Shown here: one piece after another, positions 20,959-31,000 of the stretch | Layout of the letters: each line of letters begins with the position of its first letter | Numbering within the stretch: the first letter of the stretch is position 1 | Assembly (NCBI RefSeq): GCF_001645385.1 | Contig: NZ_LVHI01000002.1 | Location: 1 to 64,000, forward strand | From: Rhodococcoides kyotonense | GTDB lineage: Bacteria > Actinomycetota > Actinomycetes > Mycobacteriales > Mycobacteriaceae | Length of the DNA stretch: 64,000 bases | Direction: 5' to 3' | Notes under the pieces: generated by a model | What the model saw: only the letters and a program-made list of their open reading frames with translations | Told to the model about the DNA's origin: nothing | Databases searched by the model: none | Translations under genes and position numbers: made by a program

Positions 20959-20967
20959 GAGCACCTC

Positions 20968-22029
20968 TTGGGGGCAGGCCCGAAGGATTCACTGACCGAC
21001 GTCGCCGGCCTGCTCGTCGGGCACCATCACGAGATCGATCCCGACGCGCAGCTCGGCTCGGGGGCGGCAACAGGGTGTACCGTCGTGCGCGCGCTGGGAG
21101 GCGCGGTGGCCGCGGTCGACGTGCGTGGCGGCGGACCAGGAACTCGTGAAACCGATCTGCTCGATCCGAGTCATTCTGTTCAGCAAGTCAACTCGGTGTT
21201 GCTGACCGGCGGCAGTGCGTACGGACTCGCCGCGGCCGACGGTGTCATGCGGTGGCTGGAGGAGCACGGTCACGGCATCGCGATGGGCAGTCCCGACCAA
21301 GTCGTGCCCATCGTTCCTGCGGCCGTCGTCTTCGATCTTCCGGTGGGGGACTGGGCCGTTCGACCGACGGCCGAGTTCGGCTATCGGGCCGCCGCGGCTG
21401 CCGCGGAGGATTTCGCCACCGGCTCGGTCGGCGCGGGCACCGGCGCACGCGCCGGCGTACTCAAGGGCGGCGTGGGCACGGCGAGTATCGTCGTCGAGGG
21501 TGGGCCGGCGGACGGCGTCACCGTCGGTGCGCTGATCGTCACCAATCCGGTCGGCTCGGTGTTCGACCCGCGCACCGGATTGCCCTGGGGAGTCGGTTCG
21601 CAGGGGGCCAAGGCATTCGGCATGCGCAAGCCCGACGTGCACGAGCTGTGGAACGCGAACGCTCTCGCACCGAAGGGAACCGCACTCAACACGACGATCG
21701 GCGTCGTTGCAACCGACGTGGATCTGTCGGCGTCGGCGTGCAAACGCGTCGCAGTCGCCGCGCACGACGGGCTCGCCCGTGCGATCAGGCCGGCTCACTC
21801 GCCGCTGGACGGTGACACGATCTTCGCGTTGTCGACCGGGACCAGGTCGGTGGTCAGCGAGACGTCGATGCCGACGGCGTTCATGCAGGATCTGCCGGTG
21901 CTCGACGCGGTCACGGCGGTTGCCGCCGACGTCGTCGAACGTGCCATCGTGCGTGCGTTGCTCGACGCGACGACGATCGCCGGTATCCCGACGTACCGTC
22001 AGATCTTCCCGTCCGCGTTCGAGTCCTGA
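20968..22029 (+). CDS. P1-family (DmpA/S58) self-processing aminopeptidase
   Basis: 353 residues from a TTG start with GGAG about 8 nt upstream. DmpA-type enzymes cleave themselves to free an N-terminal Ser/Thr nucleophile. The matching site here is LNTTIGVVATDVDLS, with Thr as the expected nucleophile. Gly-rich VNSVLLTGGSAYGLAAADGV and the LSTGTRS segment near the C-terminus are family marks. Rv1333 homologue by order. It begins 9 bp after the DUF2017 gene. Confidence 0.9.
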   Translation: MGAGPKDSLTDVAGLLVGHHHEIDPDAQLGSGAATGCTVVRALGGAVAAVDVRGGGPGTRETDLLDPSHSVQQVNSVLLTGGSAYGLAAADGVMRWLEEHGHGIAMGSPDQVVPIVPAAVVFDLPVGDWAVRPTAEFGYRAAAAAAEDFATGSVGAGTGARAGVLKGGVGTASIVVEGGPADGVTVGALIVTNPVGSVFDPRTGLPWGVGSQGAKAFGMRKPDVHELWNANALAPKGTALNTTIGVVATDVDLSASACKRVAVAAHDGLARAIRPAHSPLDGDTIFALSTGTRSVVSETSMPTAFMQDLPVLDAVTAVAADVVERAIVRALLDATTIAGIPTYRQIFPSAFES

Positions 22030-22096
22030 CCGGCAGGCGGCTCACGTCGGTAGGCTGAACCGGAGACCTGGTCGACATGGACGAAAGGCCCGTCGT

Positions 22097-22714
22097 ATGA
22101 CCGCGAACCCGTATCTGCCTGCCCCGACGCCGAAGCGCCCGGTGTGGCAACAGGCCGCGATGGTCGTCGGCGGATTCGTCGTATTGCTGTGGATCATCGA
22201 GCTGATCGATGTCGCGTCGGGAAGTCGTGTCGAGGATGCGGGGATCAACCCTCGCACCGTCGACGGCCTGTGGGGCATTCTGTTCGCGCCTGTGCTGCAC
22301 GACGACTGGACGCATCTGATCGCGAACACCGTGCCCGTTCTCGTCCTCGGGTTTCTGGTGTTGCTCTCCGGAATCGGTCGTGGACTCACGGCCACCGGCA
22401 TCATCTGGGTTCTCGGAGGCGTCGGAACGTGGTTGACGGCGGGAGCGGGCACCAACCACATCGGTGCGTCGATTCTGATCTTCGGGTGGATCACCTATCT
22501 GCTGACGCGCGGCATCTTCGCCCGTAACCTCGGTCAACTCGCCATCGGTGTCGTGGTTTTCGTCATCTACGGCGGCGCCCTGTGGGGTGTGTTACCGACC
22601 GATGCCTTCGTCTCGTGGCAGGGGCACTTGTTCGGCGCCGTCGGCGGAGTGGTTGCCGCGTGGACGTTGTCGGCGGACGCACGTCAGGCACGCAGGCAGA
22701 ACTCTTTGTCCTGA
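22097..22714 (+). CDS. Rhomboid-family intramembrane protease
   Basis: 205 residues, six likely membrane segments. The HLIANTVPVLVLGFLVL helix carries the conserved His/Asn pair. The nucleophile motif is NHIGASILIFGWITYL (Ser about 127; GASI where many members have GxSG), and the partner His is in WQGHLFGAVGGVVAAW. It corresponds to Rv1337. In M. tuberculosis, mec, cysO and cysM lie between the P1 peptidase and rhomboid genes, and murI follows. None of these is here. Confidence 0.9.
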   Translation: MTANPYLPAPTPKRPVWQQAAMVVGGFVVLLWIIELIDVASGSRVEDAGINPRTVDGLWGILFAPVLHDDWTHLIANTVPVLVLGFLVLLSGIGRGLTATGIIWVLGGVGTWLTAGAGTNHIGASILIFGWITYLLTRGIFARNLGQLAIGVVVFVIYGGALWGVLPTDAFVSWQGHLFGAVGGVVAAWTLSADARQARRQNSLS

Positions 22715-22833
22715 CTCGTAGCCACGGTGTCGCGGACGGACGTTCGATCGTGGTGGCCGCCCGAGAACGAAGCGTCGAATTCACGCTGTGAAAACTCGCC
22801 GATCGTTTCGGCGCCGGGCAAAGTCGTGGCAGC

Positions 22834-23601
22834 ATGACAGACATGCGAATTACCGTCCTGGGATGTTCCGGGAGTGTGTCGGGACCAGACTCTCCGGCGT
22901 CGGGCTATCTTCTCGACGAACCGGAAACGTCACCGGTGGTTCTCGACTTCGGCCCCGGCGTTCTCGGCGCATTGCAGCGGTACGCAGATCCCGGCGACGT
23001 CAGCGTTTTCCTGTCGCATCTGCATGCAGATCATTGCCTCGACGTTCCTGGTCTTCTCGTGTGGCGTCGATACCATCCGAATCCGCCCGAGGGTCGCGCT
23101 GTCGTCTACGGCCCGAAGGACACTGCGTTCCGGCTCGGCGTCGCATCCGCCGAGTGCGGCGGCCAGATCGACGACATGTCGGACACTCTGGATCTTCGCC
23201 GTTGGGCCGACGGGCGCACCATCCAGCACGGCCGACTGACCGTCCACACCCGGCAGGTGTACCACCCGCCGGAGTCCTACGGAATGCGCATCACCACCGG
23301 CGAGGGAAAGATCCTTGCCTACACCGGCGACACCGGAATGTGTCAGGCGGTGCGCGACGTCGCCCAGGGCGCGGACGTGCTGCTGTCGGAGGCGTCGTGG
23401 ACGCATGCCGCAGATCGTCCCGTGGGAGTGCACCTCTCGGGTACCGAGGCAGGCCAGCTCGCGCGTGAGGCGGGAGTCGGTGAGCTCCTGCTGACACACA
23501 TTCCGCCGTGGACGTCGCGCGAGGACGTCATCGCGGAAGCGAAAGCGGAATTCAGCGGACCGGTGCACGCCGTCCTGCCGGGGGATGTCTTCACCGTCTA
23601 G
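22834..23601 (+). CDS. Metallo-beta-lactamase-fold cyclic nucleotide phosphodiesterase (Rv1339-like)
   Basis: 255 residues. Metal-binding HLHADHC, a downstream His in the [11 protein letters not shown] loop, Asp in YTGDTGM and a C-terminal HIPPW complete the dinuclear site. The family member Rv1339 of M. tuberculosis is an atypical cAMP phosphodiesterase. Function here is inferred from order (between rhomboid and rph) and motifs. Together with the cyclase at 2320-3882, the window holds both a source and a sink for cAMP. Confidence 0.88.
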   Translation: MTDMRITVLGCSGSVSGPDSPASGYLLDEPETSPVVLDFGPGVLGALQRYADPGDVSVFLSHLHADHCLDVPGLLVWRRYHPNPPEGRAVVYGPKDTAFRLGVASAECGGQIDDMSDTLDLRRWADGRTIQHGRLTVHTRQVYHPPESYGMRITTGEGKILAYTGDTGMCQAVRDVAQGADVLLSEASWTHAADRPVGVHLSGTEAGQLAREAGVGELLLTHIPPWTSREDVIAEAKAEFSGPVHAVLPGDVFTV

Positions 23602-23652
23602 GCAGGCGGGCAGGCGGGCAGGCAGGCGGGAGTGGAGCCTGCGGAATGACCC
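23601..23652. repeat. GGCA/GGCG tetranucleotide run and dispersed-repeat fragment
   Basis: 23601-23630 is about 7.5 units of GGCR. It is followed by GTGGAGCCTGC and GGAATGACCC, an imperfect copy of the reverse complement of the 49-bp repeat after glgP. It lies between two genes and could slip during replication. Confidence 0.8.
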
Positions 23653-23681
23653 AGGTTGCAGCAATCGCTAGGGTGGCAAGC

Positions 23682-24467
23682 GTGTCGAGACGAGAAGACG
23701 GAAGAGCGGACGACGAACTCCGCCCCATCAAGATCACCCGCGGTTTCACCAGCAACCCTGCAGGTTCGGTGCTGGTCGAATTCGGCAACACGAGAGTGAT
23801 GTGCACGGCCAGCGTCGAGGAAGGTGTTCCGCGGTGGCGTAAGGGCTCGGGCCTCGGCTGGCTCACCGCCGAGTACGCGATGCTGCCCGCCGCGACTCAC
23901 ACGCGCAGCGGCCGCGAGTCCGTCAAAGGCAAGGTCGGCGGTCGCACCCAGGAGATCTCGCGGCTCGTGGGGCGTTCGCTGCGCGCGTGCATCGATCTCG
24001 CGGCCATCGGCGAGAACACGATCGCGTTGGACTGCGACGTTCTGCAGGCCGACGGTGGTACCCGCACGGCCGCGATCACCGGCGCGTTCGTCGCTCTGTC
24101 CGACGCCGTGACGTACCTGCGGGCTGCGGGCCGTCTCGCGGATCCGCAGCCGATCTCGTGTGCCATCGCCGCGGTGAGCGTCGGTGTCGTCGACGGGCGA
24201 GTGCGTCTCGACCTCCCCTACGAGGAGGATTCGCGCGCCGAGGTCGACATGAACGTCGTCGCCACGGACACGGGGACGCTCGTCGAGATCCAGGGCACCG
24301 GCGAGGGTGCGACGTTCCCGCGTTCGACGCTGGACAAGCTGCTCGACTCGGCACTCGCGGGCACCGAGAAGCTTTTCGAGGTGCAGAAGGCCGCGCTGGC
24401 CGAGCCGTACCCCGGTGTTCTGCCCGAGCCCGTCGCCGAGACGTCGAAGAAGAAATTCGGTGCCTGA
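23682..24467 (+). CDS. rph: Ribonuclease PH
   Basis: Phosphorolytic 3'-5' trimming of tRNA precursors. 261 residues from GTG at 23682. Marks: [56 protein letters not shown] and [19 protein letters not shown]. An ATG 12 codons upstream is possible, but the GTG matches the family length. rdgB overlaps its end by 8 bp. Confidence 0.96.
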   Translation: MSRREDGRADDELRPIKITRGFTSNPAGSVLVEFGNTRVMCTASVEEGVPRWRKGSGLGWLTAEYAMLPAATHTRSGRESVKGKVGGRTQEISRLVGRSLRACIDLAAIGENTIALDCDVLQADGGTRTAAITGAFVALSDAVTYLRAAGRLADPQPISCAIAAVSVGVVDGRVRLDLPYEEDSRAEVDMNVVATDTGTLVEIQGTGEGATFPRSTLDKLLDSALAGTEKLFEVQKAALAEPYPGVLPEPVAETSKKKFGA

Positions 24468-25071
24468 CGTGAAGCTGCTCGTCGCGAGCCGCAACGCGAA
24501 GAAATTACGCGAGTTGCGGCGCGTTCTCGACGCCGAGGGAATCTCCGGCATCGAACTCGTCGGATTGAACGAGGTGCCCGAGTTCCCGGAGGCGCCCGAG
24601 ACCGGTGCGACATTCGAGGAGAATGCGCTCGCCAAGGCCCGCGACGGTGCCGCGGCGACCGGGATGCCCTGCGTCGCAGACGATTCCGGAATCGAAGTGG
24701 ATGCGCTGAACGGGATGCCCGGGGTGCTGTCCGCGCGGTGGTCGGGTGCGCACGGCGACGACGACGCCAACACTGCTCTGCTGCTCGCTCAATTGCGGGA
24801 TGTGCCCGACGAACGCAGGGGAGCGGGGTTCGTGTCCGCGTGTGCCCTGGCGGTTCCCGGGGGTGACGAAAGTGTCGTGCGAGGGGAGTGGCGAGGCGTG
24901 ATCGCTCGTACTCCGCTGGGGGAGAACGGTTTCGGCTACGACCCGGTGTTCGTGCCCGAGGGCGACGGCCGATCCGCAGCCGAGCTCGGTCCCGAGGAGA
25001 AGGACGCCGCGTCGCACCGCGGTAGGGCGCTTCGATTGCTGGCACCCGCACTGCAGGCGCTGACGAAGTGA
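24460..25071 (+). CDS. rdgB: Non-canonical purine NTP pyrophosphatase (RdgB/HAM1)
   Basis: Hydrolyses ITP, dITP and XTP to keep them out of nucleic acids. 203 residues: [15 protein letters not shown] nucleotide-binding start, [31 protein letters not shown] and [13 protein letters not shown]. The GTG at 24460 overlaps the rph stop; a second GTG three codons later is an alternative. The rph-rdgB pair is translationally coupled, as in Rv1340-Rv1341. Confidence 0.95.
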   Translation: MPDVKLLVASRNAKKLRELRRVLDAEGISGIELVGLNEVPEFPEAPETGATFEENALAKARDGAAATGMPCVADDSGIEVDALNGMPGVLSARWSGAHGDDDANTALLLAQLRDVPDERRGAGFVSACALAVPGGDESVVRGEWRGVIARTPLGENGFGYDPVFVPEGDGRSAAELGPEEKDAASHRGRALRLLAPALQALTK

Positions 25072-25077
25072 TGTGCC

Positions 25078-25106
25078 GTCGCCGACGGTGAATTACCGTC
25101 GGCGAC
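25078..25106. terminator. Bidirectional terminator after rdgB
   Basis: GTCGCCGACGGT (25078-25089), 5-nt loop, perfect complement at 25095-25106, in the gap between the convergent rdgB and DUF3817 genes. Confidence 0.85.
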
Positions 25107-25113
25107 AACAGGT

Positions 25114-25464
25114 TCAGACGCCGAAGTCGCGCTTGACCTGCTTGGTGCGGATGTGCTCCACGTAGAACGACAGGAACGGAATGGTGCCGGCGAGCAGCGT
25201 GCCGATGGTGCGCGGCGCCGCCCACCGAACCTTGATCGCGAGATCGATCGTCAGGATGAGGTAGACGAGGTAGACCCAGCCGTGTACGACGGCGATCCAG
25301 CTCGGAACATTCTCGACCTTGAAAATGTACTTCGCGACCATCTCGCCGGTCAGCACGAGCAGCCAGATGCCCGTGACGTAGGCGAGAACCCGGTAACGCA
25401 GCAGCGCCGACGCGATCTTCTTGGTCCTGTCGGTGGATGCGGACTTCTCCGGTGCCGTGCTCAC
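25114..25464 (-). CDS. DUF3817 integral membrane protein (Rv1342c-like)
   Basis: 116 residues with hydrophobic segments LLRYRVLAYVTGIWLLVLTGEM, WIAVVHGWVYLVYLILTIDLAI and TIGTLLAGTIPFLSFYV; the HGWVYLVY and F-VEH elements fit DUF3817. It overlaps the upstream membrane-protein gene by 4 bp (ATGA), so the two are co-translated. Role unknown. Confidence 0.9.
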   Translation of the reverse strand: MSTAPEKSASTDRTKKIASALLRYRVLAYVTGIWLLVLTGEMVAKYIFKVENVPSWIAVVHGWVYLVYLILTIDLAIKVRWAAPRTIGTLLAGTIPFLSFYVEHIRTKQVKRDFGV

Positions 25465-25868
25465 GTAGTACTCCTGTCGTGACGTTCGGAGCGATCGAGC
25501 TCCGCGAGATAGCTGTTGTACTCGCGCAGTTGGCGAGCCTCGGGGTCGCTCGGGTCGGACTCGACGCTGGGGGCCGGGCGCTGGGGAAGGAGGTCGGCGG
25601 GTATCTCACGCACGACGTCCTCGGTGACCGCCGCGTCGACGGTGTCGTCGTCGGCCTTGTCCTCTTCCAGCCGGACGAACTGCCGGTAGGCGTACACGAC
25701 GAACGCAGCGAACAGCGGCCACTGGAAGGCGTACCCGAGGTTCTGGCCGTCACCACCGACCGATTCGAAGCGTTCCCATTGCCACCATCCGAGCGCAAGG
25801 CATCCCAACGCCGACACGACGACCAACACGATCAGTGCAGGCCGGTGATGAGAGCGGGATTTTGCCAC
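25461..25868 (-). CDS. Small conserved membrane protein (Rv1343c/LprD-type)
   Basis: 135 residues: a basic N-terminus, two membrane segments (ALIVLVVVSALGCLALGWWQW and YAFQWPLFAAFVVYAYRQF), then an acidic cytosolic tail ending REYNSYLAELDRSE. The same two-TM pattern sits next to the DUF3817 gene in M. tuberculosis. A Cys lies in the first segment (ALGC), but the context is a transmembrane helix rather than a clear lipobox. Confidence 0.85.
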   Translation of the reverse strand: MAKSRSHHRPALIVLVVVSALGCLALGWWQWERFESVGGDGQNLGYAFQWPLFAAFVVYAYRQFVRLEEDKADDDTVDAAVTEDVVREIPADLLPQRPAPSVESDPSDPEARQLREYNSYLAELDRSERHDRSTT

Positions 25869-25926
25869 ACCCCGACGGTACCCGAGGGGCTACTACATCG
25901 GGTAGTTCGGTGGCGAGAGCAACAAG

Positions 25927-26008
<82 letters not shown>

Positions 26009-26102
26009 GAGTGCTCGGCAAGTCTACAACGCCATCTCGGCGCGAACGCACGTGCAGTTGCCGGAGGGATGGGGCGGTCGACGTACGGCGTACTGTGCAG
26101 AC

Positions 26103-26864
26103 GTGGTGAGCAAGAAGGAGTCCGCGTTCGATCCCGCGCGTTCACTCGAACTGTTGTGGCGGACGAACGAGAAGCCGAGCCGGTCCGGGCTGACCGTCGA
26201 TTCGATCGTTGCCGCGGGGATCGAACTCGCCGACGCCGAGGGACTCGACGCAGTTTCCATGCGTCGGCTTGCGGACGCGCTCGGTGTGGGCGCGATGTCG
26301 CTCTACACCCACGTCCCCGGAAAGGCCGAGTTGACCGACCTCATGGTCGACAGCGCGCTCGGCTCGCTGTATTCGACGGTCGACGAACCGAAGGCTGCAA
26401 CCGAGGGGTGGCGCGAGGGTCTTCGATTCGTCGCCGAGCGCAATTGGACTCTGTATCAACGTCATTCGTGGTTACTCGACGCTCAGGGGCCACGTGCCGT
26501 TCTCGGGCCGCACACGATCGAGAAGTACGAGGCCGAGCTCCGCGTCATCGACGGCGTCGGTTTGTCCGACGTCGACATGGATTCGGTGCTGGCCCTCGTT
26601 CTCACTCACGTGACGGGTACCGCCCGAGCACTCGCCCGGTTCAACCGTGTGCGTGAGGAGTCCGGCATGACCGACGCGCAGTGGTGGGAATCGACCTCGC
26701 CGGTGCTCGAACGAGTCATGGGCGACGACCGTTATCCGTTGGCGTCTCGTGTCGGAACCGCCGCGGCGACGTCCTACGACGCCGCGAGCGATCCCGTCCA
26801 CGAGTACGAGTTCGGAGTCGAACGAATTCTCGACGGTGTAGCCGCGTTGATCGACCGCGCTTAG
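26103..26864 (+). CDS. TetR-family transcriptional regulator (TetR class C-terminal domain)
   Basis: 253 residues from GTG. The HTH is SIVAAGIELADAEGLDAVSMRRLADALGVGAMSLYTHVPGKAEL (in 20-residue terms: MRRLADALGVGAMSLYTHV is the recognition part). The ligand domain resembles the tetracycline-repressor C-terminal family (LDAQGPRAVLGPHTIEKYEA). No adjacent divergent target is evident, and its 3' end overlaps the convergent HhH gene by 4 bp. Ligand unknown. Confidence 0.88.
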   Translation: MVSKKESAFDPARSLELLWRTNEKPSRSGLTVDSIVAAGIELADAEGLDAVSMRRLADALGVGAMSLYTHVPGKAELTDLMVDSALGSLYSTVDEPKAATEGWREGLRFVAERNWTLYQRHSWLLDAQGPRAVLGPHTIEKYEAELRVIDGVGLSDVDMDSVLALVLTHVTGTARALARFNRVREESGMTDAQWWESTSPVLERVMGDDRYPLASRVGTAAATSYDAASDPVHEYEFGVERILDGVAALIDRA

Positions 26865-27586
26865 GCGCTCACCTTCTTTCGGGGTGCGGGTCTGCGCAAC
26901 ACCCTCCAGAGGGCGTGTTCCACGCTTGCCGCGTCGGTGTCGAGCGTTGCTGCGGCGTCGCCGATCAGCTTCAGCATGGCGCAATCGTCGACGTCGTGGC
27001 CGACGGCCGACGAGACGAAGCTCGTCAGCAGCTCGAAATCCTGTTGCCTGCGTCGACCGGTGAGAAACAGAAGGCAATCCCAGGTCTTGGTGCCGATGCC
27101 TGTGATCGAGGTGAACGCGTCGTGTTGTTCGTCGTATTGTTCGGCGCGCTGTTCGTCCCACGGATCCACGAGGTCGTCGGTCCGCGTCGCACCTGCTGCG
27201 ATCAATGCGGCCGCCGCGCGTGCGGCTGCCTCGGCCTTCGTCGTCGCGTTGCCCGCAACGCGCTGGCGGTTACCGAGAATGTTCGCGAGAGCATCCGGAT
27301 CATCGACAAACGAGGCGAGCATGCCGAGATCGTCCAGCGACCCACCCCCGCGATGCGCTCGCCACTGCGCGACGACACGACGGACCCCGCTGTTCTCGCC
27401 GCCGTACGAGGCGCGAGCCGAATAGACGGCGTCGAGCAATGCCGCTTCGATCTCCTGTGGCCACCCCGGGAACCAGAACGGCGTTGTAGCGCGCGGCGCG
27501 AGTTTCTCGACGCGTGACGCGACCGCCTCGACCACCGACCGGTAGTCGTTCCGACGCGAATCGATATGTGTTACTGGCGAATACAT
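26861..27586 (-). CDS. Uncharacterised protein with a helix-hairpin-helix-like motif
   Basis: 241 residues from the ATG at 27586 (a G-rich SD just upstream); an in-frame start 17 codons earlier is less likely. The segment FTSITGIGTKTWDCLLFLTG looks like an HhH of the DNA-glycosylase type, but I cannot find the catalytic Lys/Asp pattern of HhH-GPD enzymes. The N-terminus has PFWFPGWPQEIEAALLDAVYSARASYG. Mostly helical, soluble. I do not recognise a function; DNA or nucleotide binding is possible. Confidence 0.7.
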   Translation of the reverse strand: MYSPVTHIDSRRNDYRSVVEAVASRVEKLAPRATTPFWFPGWPQEIEAALLDAVYSARASYGGENSGVRRVVAQWRAHRGGGSLDDLGMLASFVDDPDALANILGNRQRVAGNATTKAEAAARAAAALIAAGATRTDDLVDPWDEQRAEQYDEQHDAFTSITGIGTKTWDCLLFLTGRRRQQDFELLTSFVSSAVGHDVDDCAMLKLIGDAAATLDTDAASVEHALWRVLRRPAPRKKVSA

Positions 27587-28015
27587 GAACCCCCCTGTTG
27601 GTTGTGTGGCGCGGAAGCTACAAGAGGGCACCGACAAGTTCGGCGATCGGCCGACAAGGACGTTCCGGTGTGGCGAGCTTCACATAACGAAACAATAACG
27701 AAAAATCCGAGGGTTTCCTCATGTTCGTCGGCGTTCGATCTGCGCTGTGCCTGCGCCGATGGTGGTTACCGGCGAGTCGGTTCAACGCACGGTAAAGGCG
27801 TCGCGAAACGCTTACTCGCGGGTAGCAGTTGGACGTCAAACGAAACGTGAGGATTTCCTCATGATTTTGTGCCAACCTGGTTTCACGCGGATGGAGCCAC
27901 TCGTTGCCAGCGGGTCTCGCTCGAGAAGCATGTCGCTGTTCTGCGCGCCGGTCACGGCACCACCCGACGAAGCAACCTCGACCCCCCGAGTTGCTCACGA
28001 GAGGAATCTTCCACC
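27587..28015 (+). promoter_or_regulatory. Upstream region of fas with two copies of an inverted repeat
   Basis: 430 bp without a gene. GAGGGTTTCCTCATG at 27709-27723 and GAGGATTTCCTCATG at 27849-27863 are direct copies about 140 bp apart. Each contains GAGGR-TT-TCCTC, an inverted repeat that could bind a dimeric regulator. The stretch around 27680-27705 is AT-rich (CATAACGAAACAATAACGAA) and may hold a promoter. Control of fas by a lipid-sensing TetR protein (FasR) is known in mycobacteria; whether these repeats are its site is inference. Confidence 0.55.
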
Positions 28016-31000
28016 TTGACGATCAACGAGAGCACGCCTTCACACGGACAGGGCGCGGGCAGATCACCCAGGAGCGGTGGAACCCCTCGTACCCTCGCCG
28101 ATCGCTTCGCGGCCGGCGAACCCTATGCCCTCGCATTCGGCGGTCAGGGGTCGCCGTGGCTGAGCTCCCTCGAGGAACTCGCTCGTGACTCCGCACTCGA
28201 ACCCGAGCTCACCGATCTCGTCAACGAATCCGCAGCCATCCTGGCTCCCGTCGCCGACGATCTCCTCGTCGTGCGCTCGGTCGGATTCGACCCGATCGGG
28301 TGGATGCTCGAGCAGGATCTCGCCGACGACGAAGAGAGCGTCGCCTCCTTCGGTCCCTCCGAGGCTGCGCTGACGTCCGCTGCCGTCTCGCTGCCCGGCG
28401 TCTTCCTCACGCAGGTCGCTGCGCTGCGCGCGCTGAAGCTGCAGGGTCTCGATCCCGCTGCGGCACCTCCGGTGTCCGTCATCGGCCACTCTCAGGGCCT
28501 CATCGCCGCGGAGTCGGTCGCGAGCCACGGCGGCGAGGACGCGCGTCTTCTCGCGGTTGCGCAGCTGATCGGTGCCGCGGCGAGTCTCGTCGCCCGTCGT
28601 CGCGGCATCATCGGTGCCGCCGACCGCGCACCCATGGTGTCGGTTTCGGGCGTCGAGCCGGAGCGTCTGCAGGCCATCGTCGACGAGCTGGCCGTCGACG
28701 GTGCCCCCGAGCGTTCGGCTGTTCTCGCCATCCGCAACGGACGCCGCCGCGTCGTCCTCGCCGGACCGCCCGCACAGCTCGCCCGCGTTCAGGAACGCTG
28801 CGAGCAGATCGCCGCGCAGGAAGAGCGCGAGCGTGAAGCGAAGAAGCGTGGCGGTTCCACGTTCGCGCCGGTCTTCGAACCGCTCCCGGTCGAGGTCGGA
28901 TTCCACCATCCCGCTCTGGCCGACGCCGTCGACCTCGTCGCCGCCTGGGCGCAGCGCACCGGTCTCGACGTCGAGGTCGCGCGCAGCCTCGCGCAGCGCA
29001 TTCTCGTCGACCCCGTCGACTGGGTCACCGAGATCGACGGAGTGATCGACGCAGGCGCCGAGTGGATTCTCGACCTCGGCCCCAGTGACATCCTCACCCG
29101 CATGACGGTGCCCGGCCTGCGCGGCCAGGGCGTCGGAATCATCGCGGCGTCCACTCGCGGCGGCCACCGCAACCTGCTCACCCCGGGCGCCGCTCCCGAG
29201 GTTCAGCCGGCATGGTCCGAGTTCGCGCCGAAGCCGGTCACCCTGCCGGACGGCCGCGTCGTCGTCGAGACCTCGTTCACGAAGCTGACCGGCCGTTCGC
29301 CGATCCTCCTCGCAGGCATGACGCCGACGACGGTCGATCCCGCGATCGTCGCAGCCGCAGCCAACGCAGGCCACTGGGCAGAACTCGCAGGTGGCGGCCA
29401 GGTCACCGAGCAGATCTTCGCCGATCACGTCGCGAAGCTCGAAGGACTGCTCGAGCCGGGCCGCGGCGTGCAGTTCAACTCGATGTTCCTCGACCCGTAC
29501 CTGTGGAAGCTGCACGTCGGTGGCAAGCGTCTCGTTCCGCGTGCCCGCGCTGCCGGTGCTCCGTTCGACGGCGTCGTCGTCACCGCCGGTATCCCGGAGC
29601 TCGAGGAAGCCGTCACGATCATCGACGAGCTGACCGAGGCCGGCTTCAGCTACGTCGCGTTCAAGCCGGGTACCGTCGCGCAGATTCGTGCGGTCATCCG
29701 TATCGCGAGCGAGGTCCCGTCCTTCCCGGTCATCGCCCACATCGAGGGTGGCCGCGCGGGTGGACACCACTCGTGGGAGGACCTCGACGACCTGCTTCTG
29801 TCGACCTACGCGGAGCTGCGTTCGCGCCCCAACCTCGTCATCTGCGTCGGTGGCGGCATCGGAACGCCCGAGCGTGCGGCCGAATACCTGACGGGCCGTT
29901 GGTCGCTCGGCGCCGGATACCCGAAGATGCCGCTCGACGGCATCCTCGTCGGCACCGCGGCGATGGCCGCTCTGGAAGCCACGACGGCTCCCGAGGTCAA
30001 GCAGCTTCTCGTCGACACCCCCGGAACCCCCGACTGGGTCGGCGCGGGTACCGCGAACGGCGGAATGGCCTCCGGCCGTAGCCAGCTCGGCGCGGACATC
30101 CACGAGATCGACAACGCGGCATCGCGATGCGGTCGCCTGCTCGACGAGGTCGCCGGCGACGGTGACGCGGTCGCCAAGCGTCGCGACGAGATCATCGCAG
30201 CGCTCGACGGCACCGCGAAGCCGTATTTCGGCGACGTCGCGGAGATGACGTACGCGCAGTGGCTCGAGCGGTACCTCGATCTCGCGATCGGCGCCGACGT
30301 CCACCGTGAATTCGACTGCGGTGGTGAGTTCACCGACGCCATCGACGAGGCGACCGAGTCCGTCTGGATCGACGTCACGTGGCGCACCCGCTTCCTCGAG
30401 ATGCTGCAGCGTGCCGAGGCTCGCCTGCACCCGGTCGATCGCGGACCCATCCCGACGCTGTTCTCCGACGTCGACACCCTCGAGCGTCCTCGCGCTGCAC
30501 TGCGCTCCCTGCTCGCGCAATTCGCCGACGCGAACGAGGTGGTTCTTCACCCCGCAGACGTCACGTTCTTCACCGCGCTGTGCCGGATGCCGGGCAAGCC
30601 CGTCAACTTCGTGCCCGTCGTCGATGGTGACGTGCGTCGTTGGTGGCGCAGCGACTCGCTGTGGCAGGCACACGATCCGCGCTACTCCGCCGATCAGGTC
30701 TGCATCATTCCGGGCACCGTCGCCGTCGCGGGCATCACGCGCGTCGACGAGCCGGTCGGTGACCTGCTGAACCGTTTCGAGAAGGCTGCCGCCGACGAAC
30801 TCGTCGCCGAGGGAGCCGAAGCACTGTCCGTCGCGAGCCGTCGTCACGCCGACATCGCACCGGGGCTGCTCGGTATCGTCCTGGCCGCACCCGACGTCAA
30901 CTGGGCCTCGCGCATGACGCAGAACCCCGTTGCGCGGCTGGGTAATCCGGCCGAATGGGTCGTCGACTCCGATACCGTCGCATCGCACCCGCAGACCGGG

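Noticed and set aside
27869-28015. A 49-codon longer N-terminus of Fas from a start at 27869
   Set aside because: The added residues are unlike other bacterial Fas N-termini; the TTG at 28016 gives the expected MTI... start with an SD.
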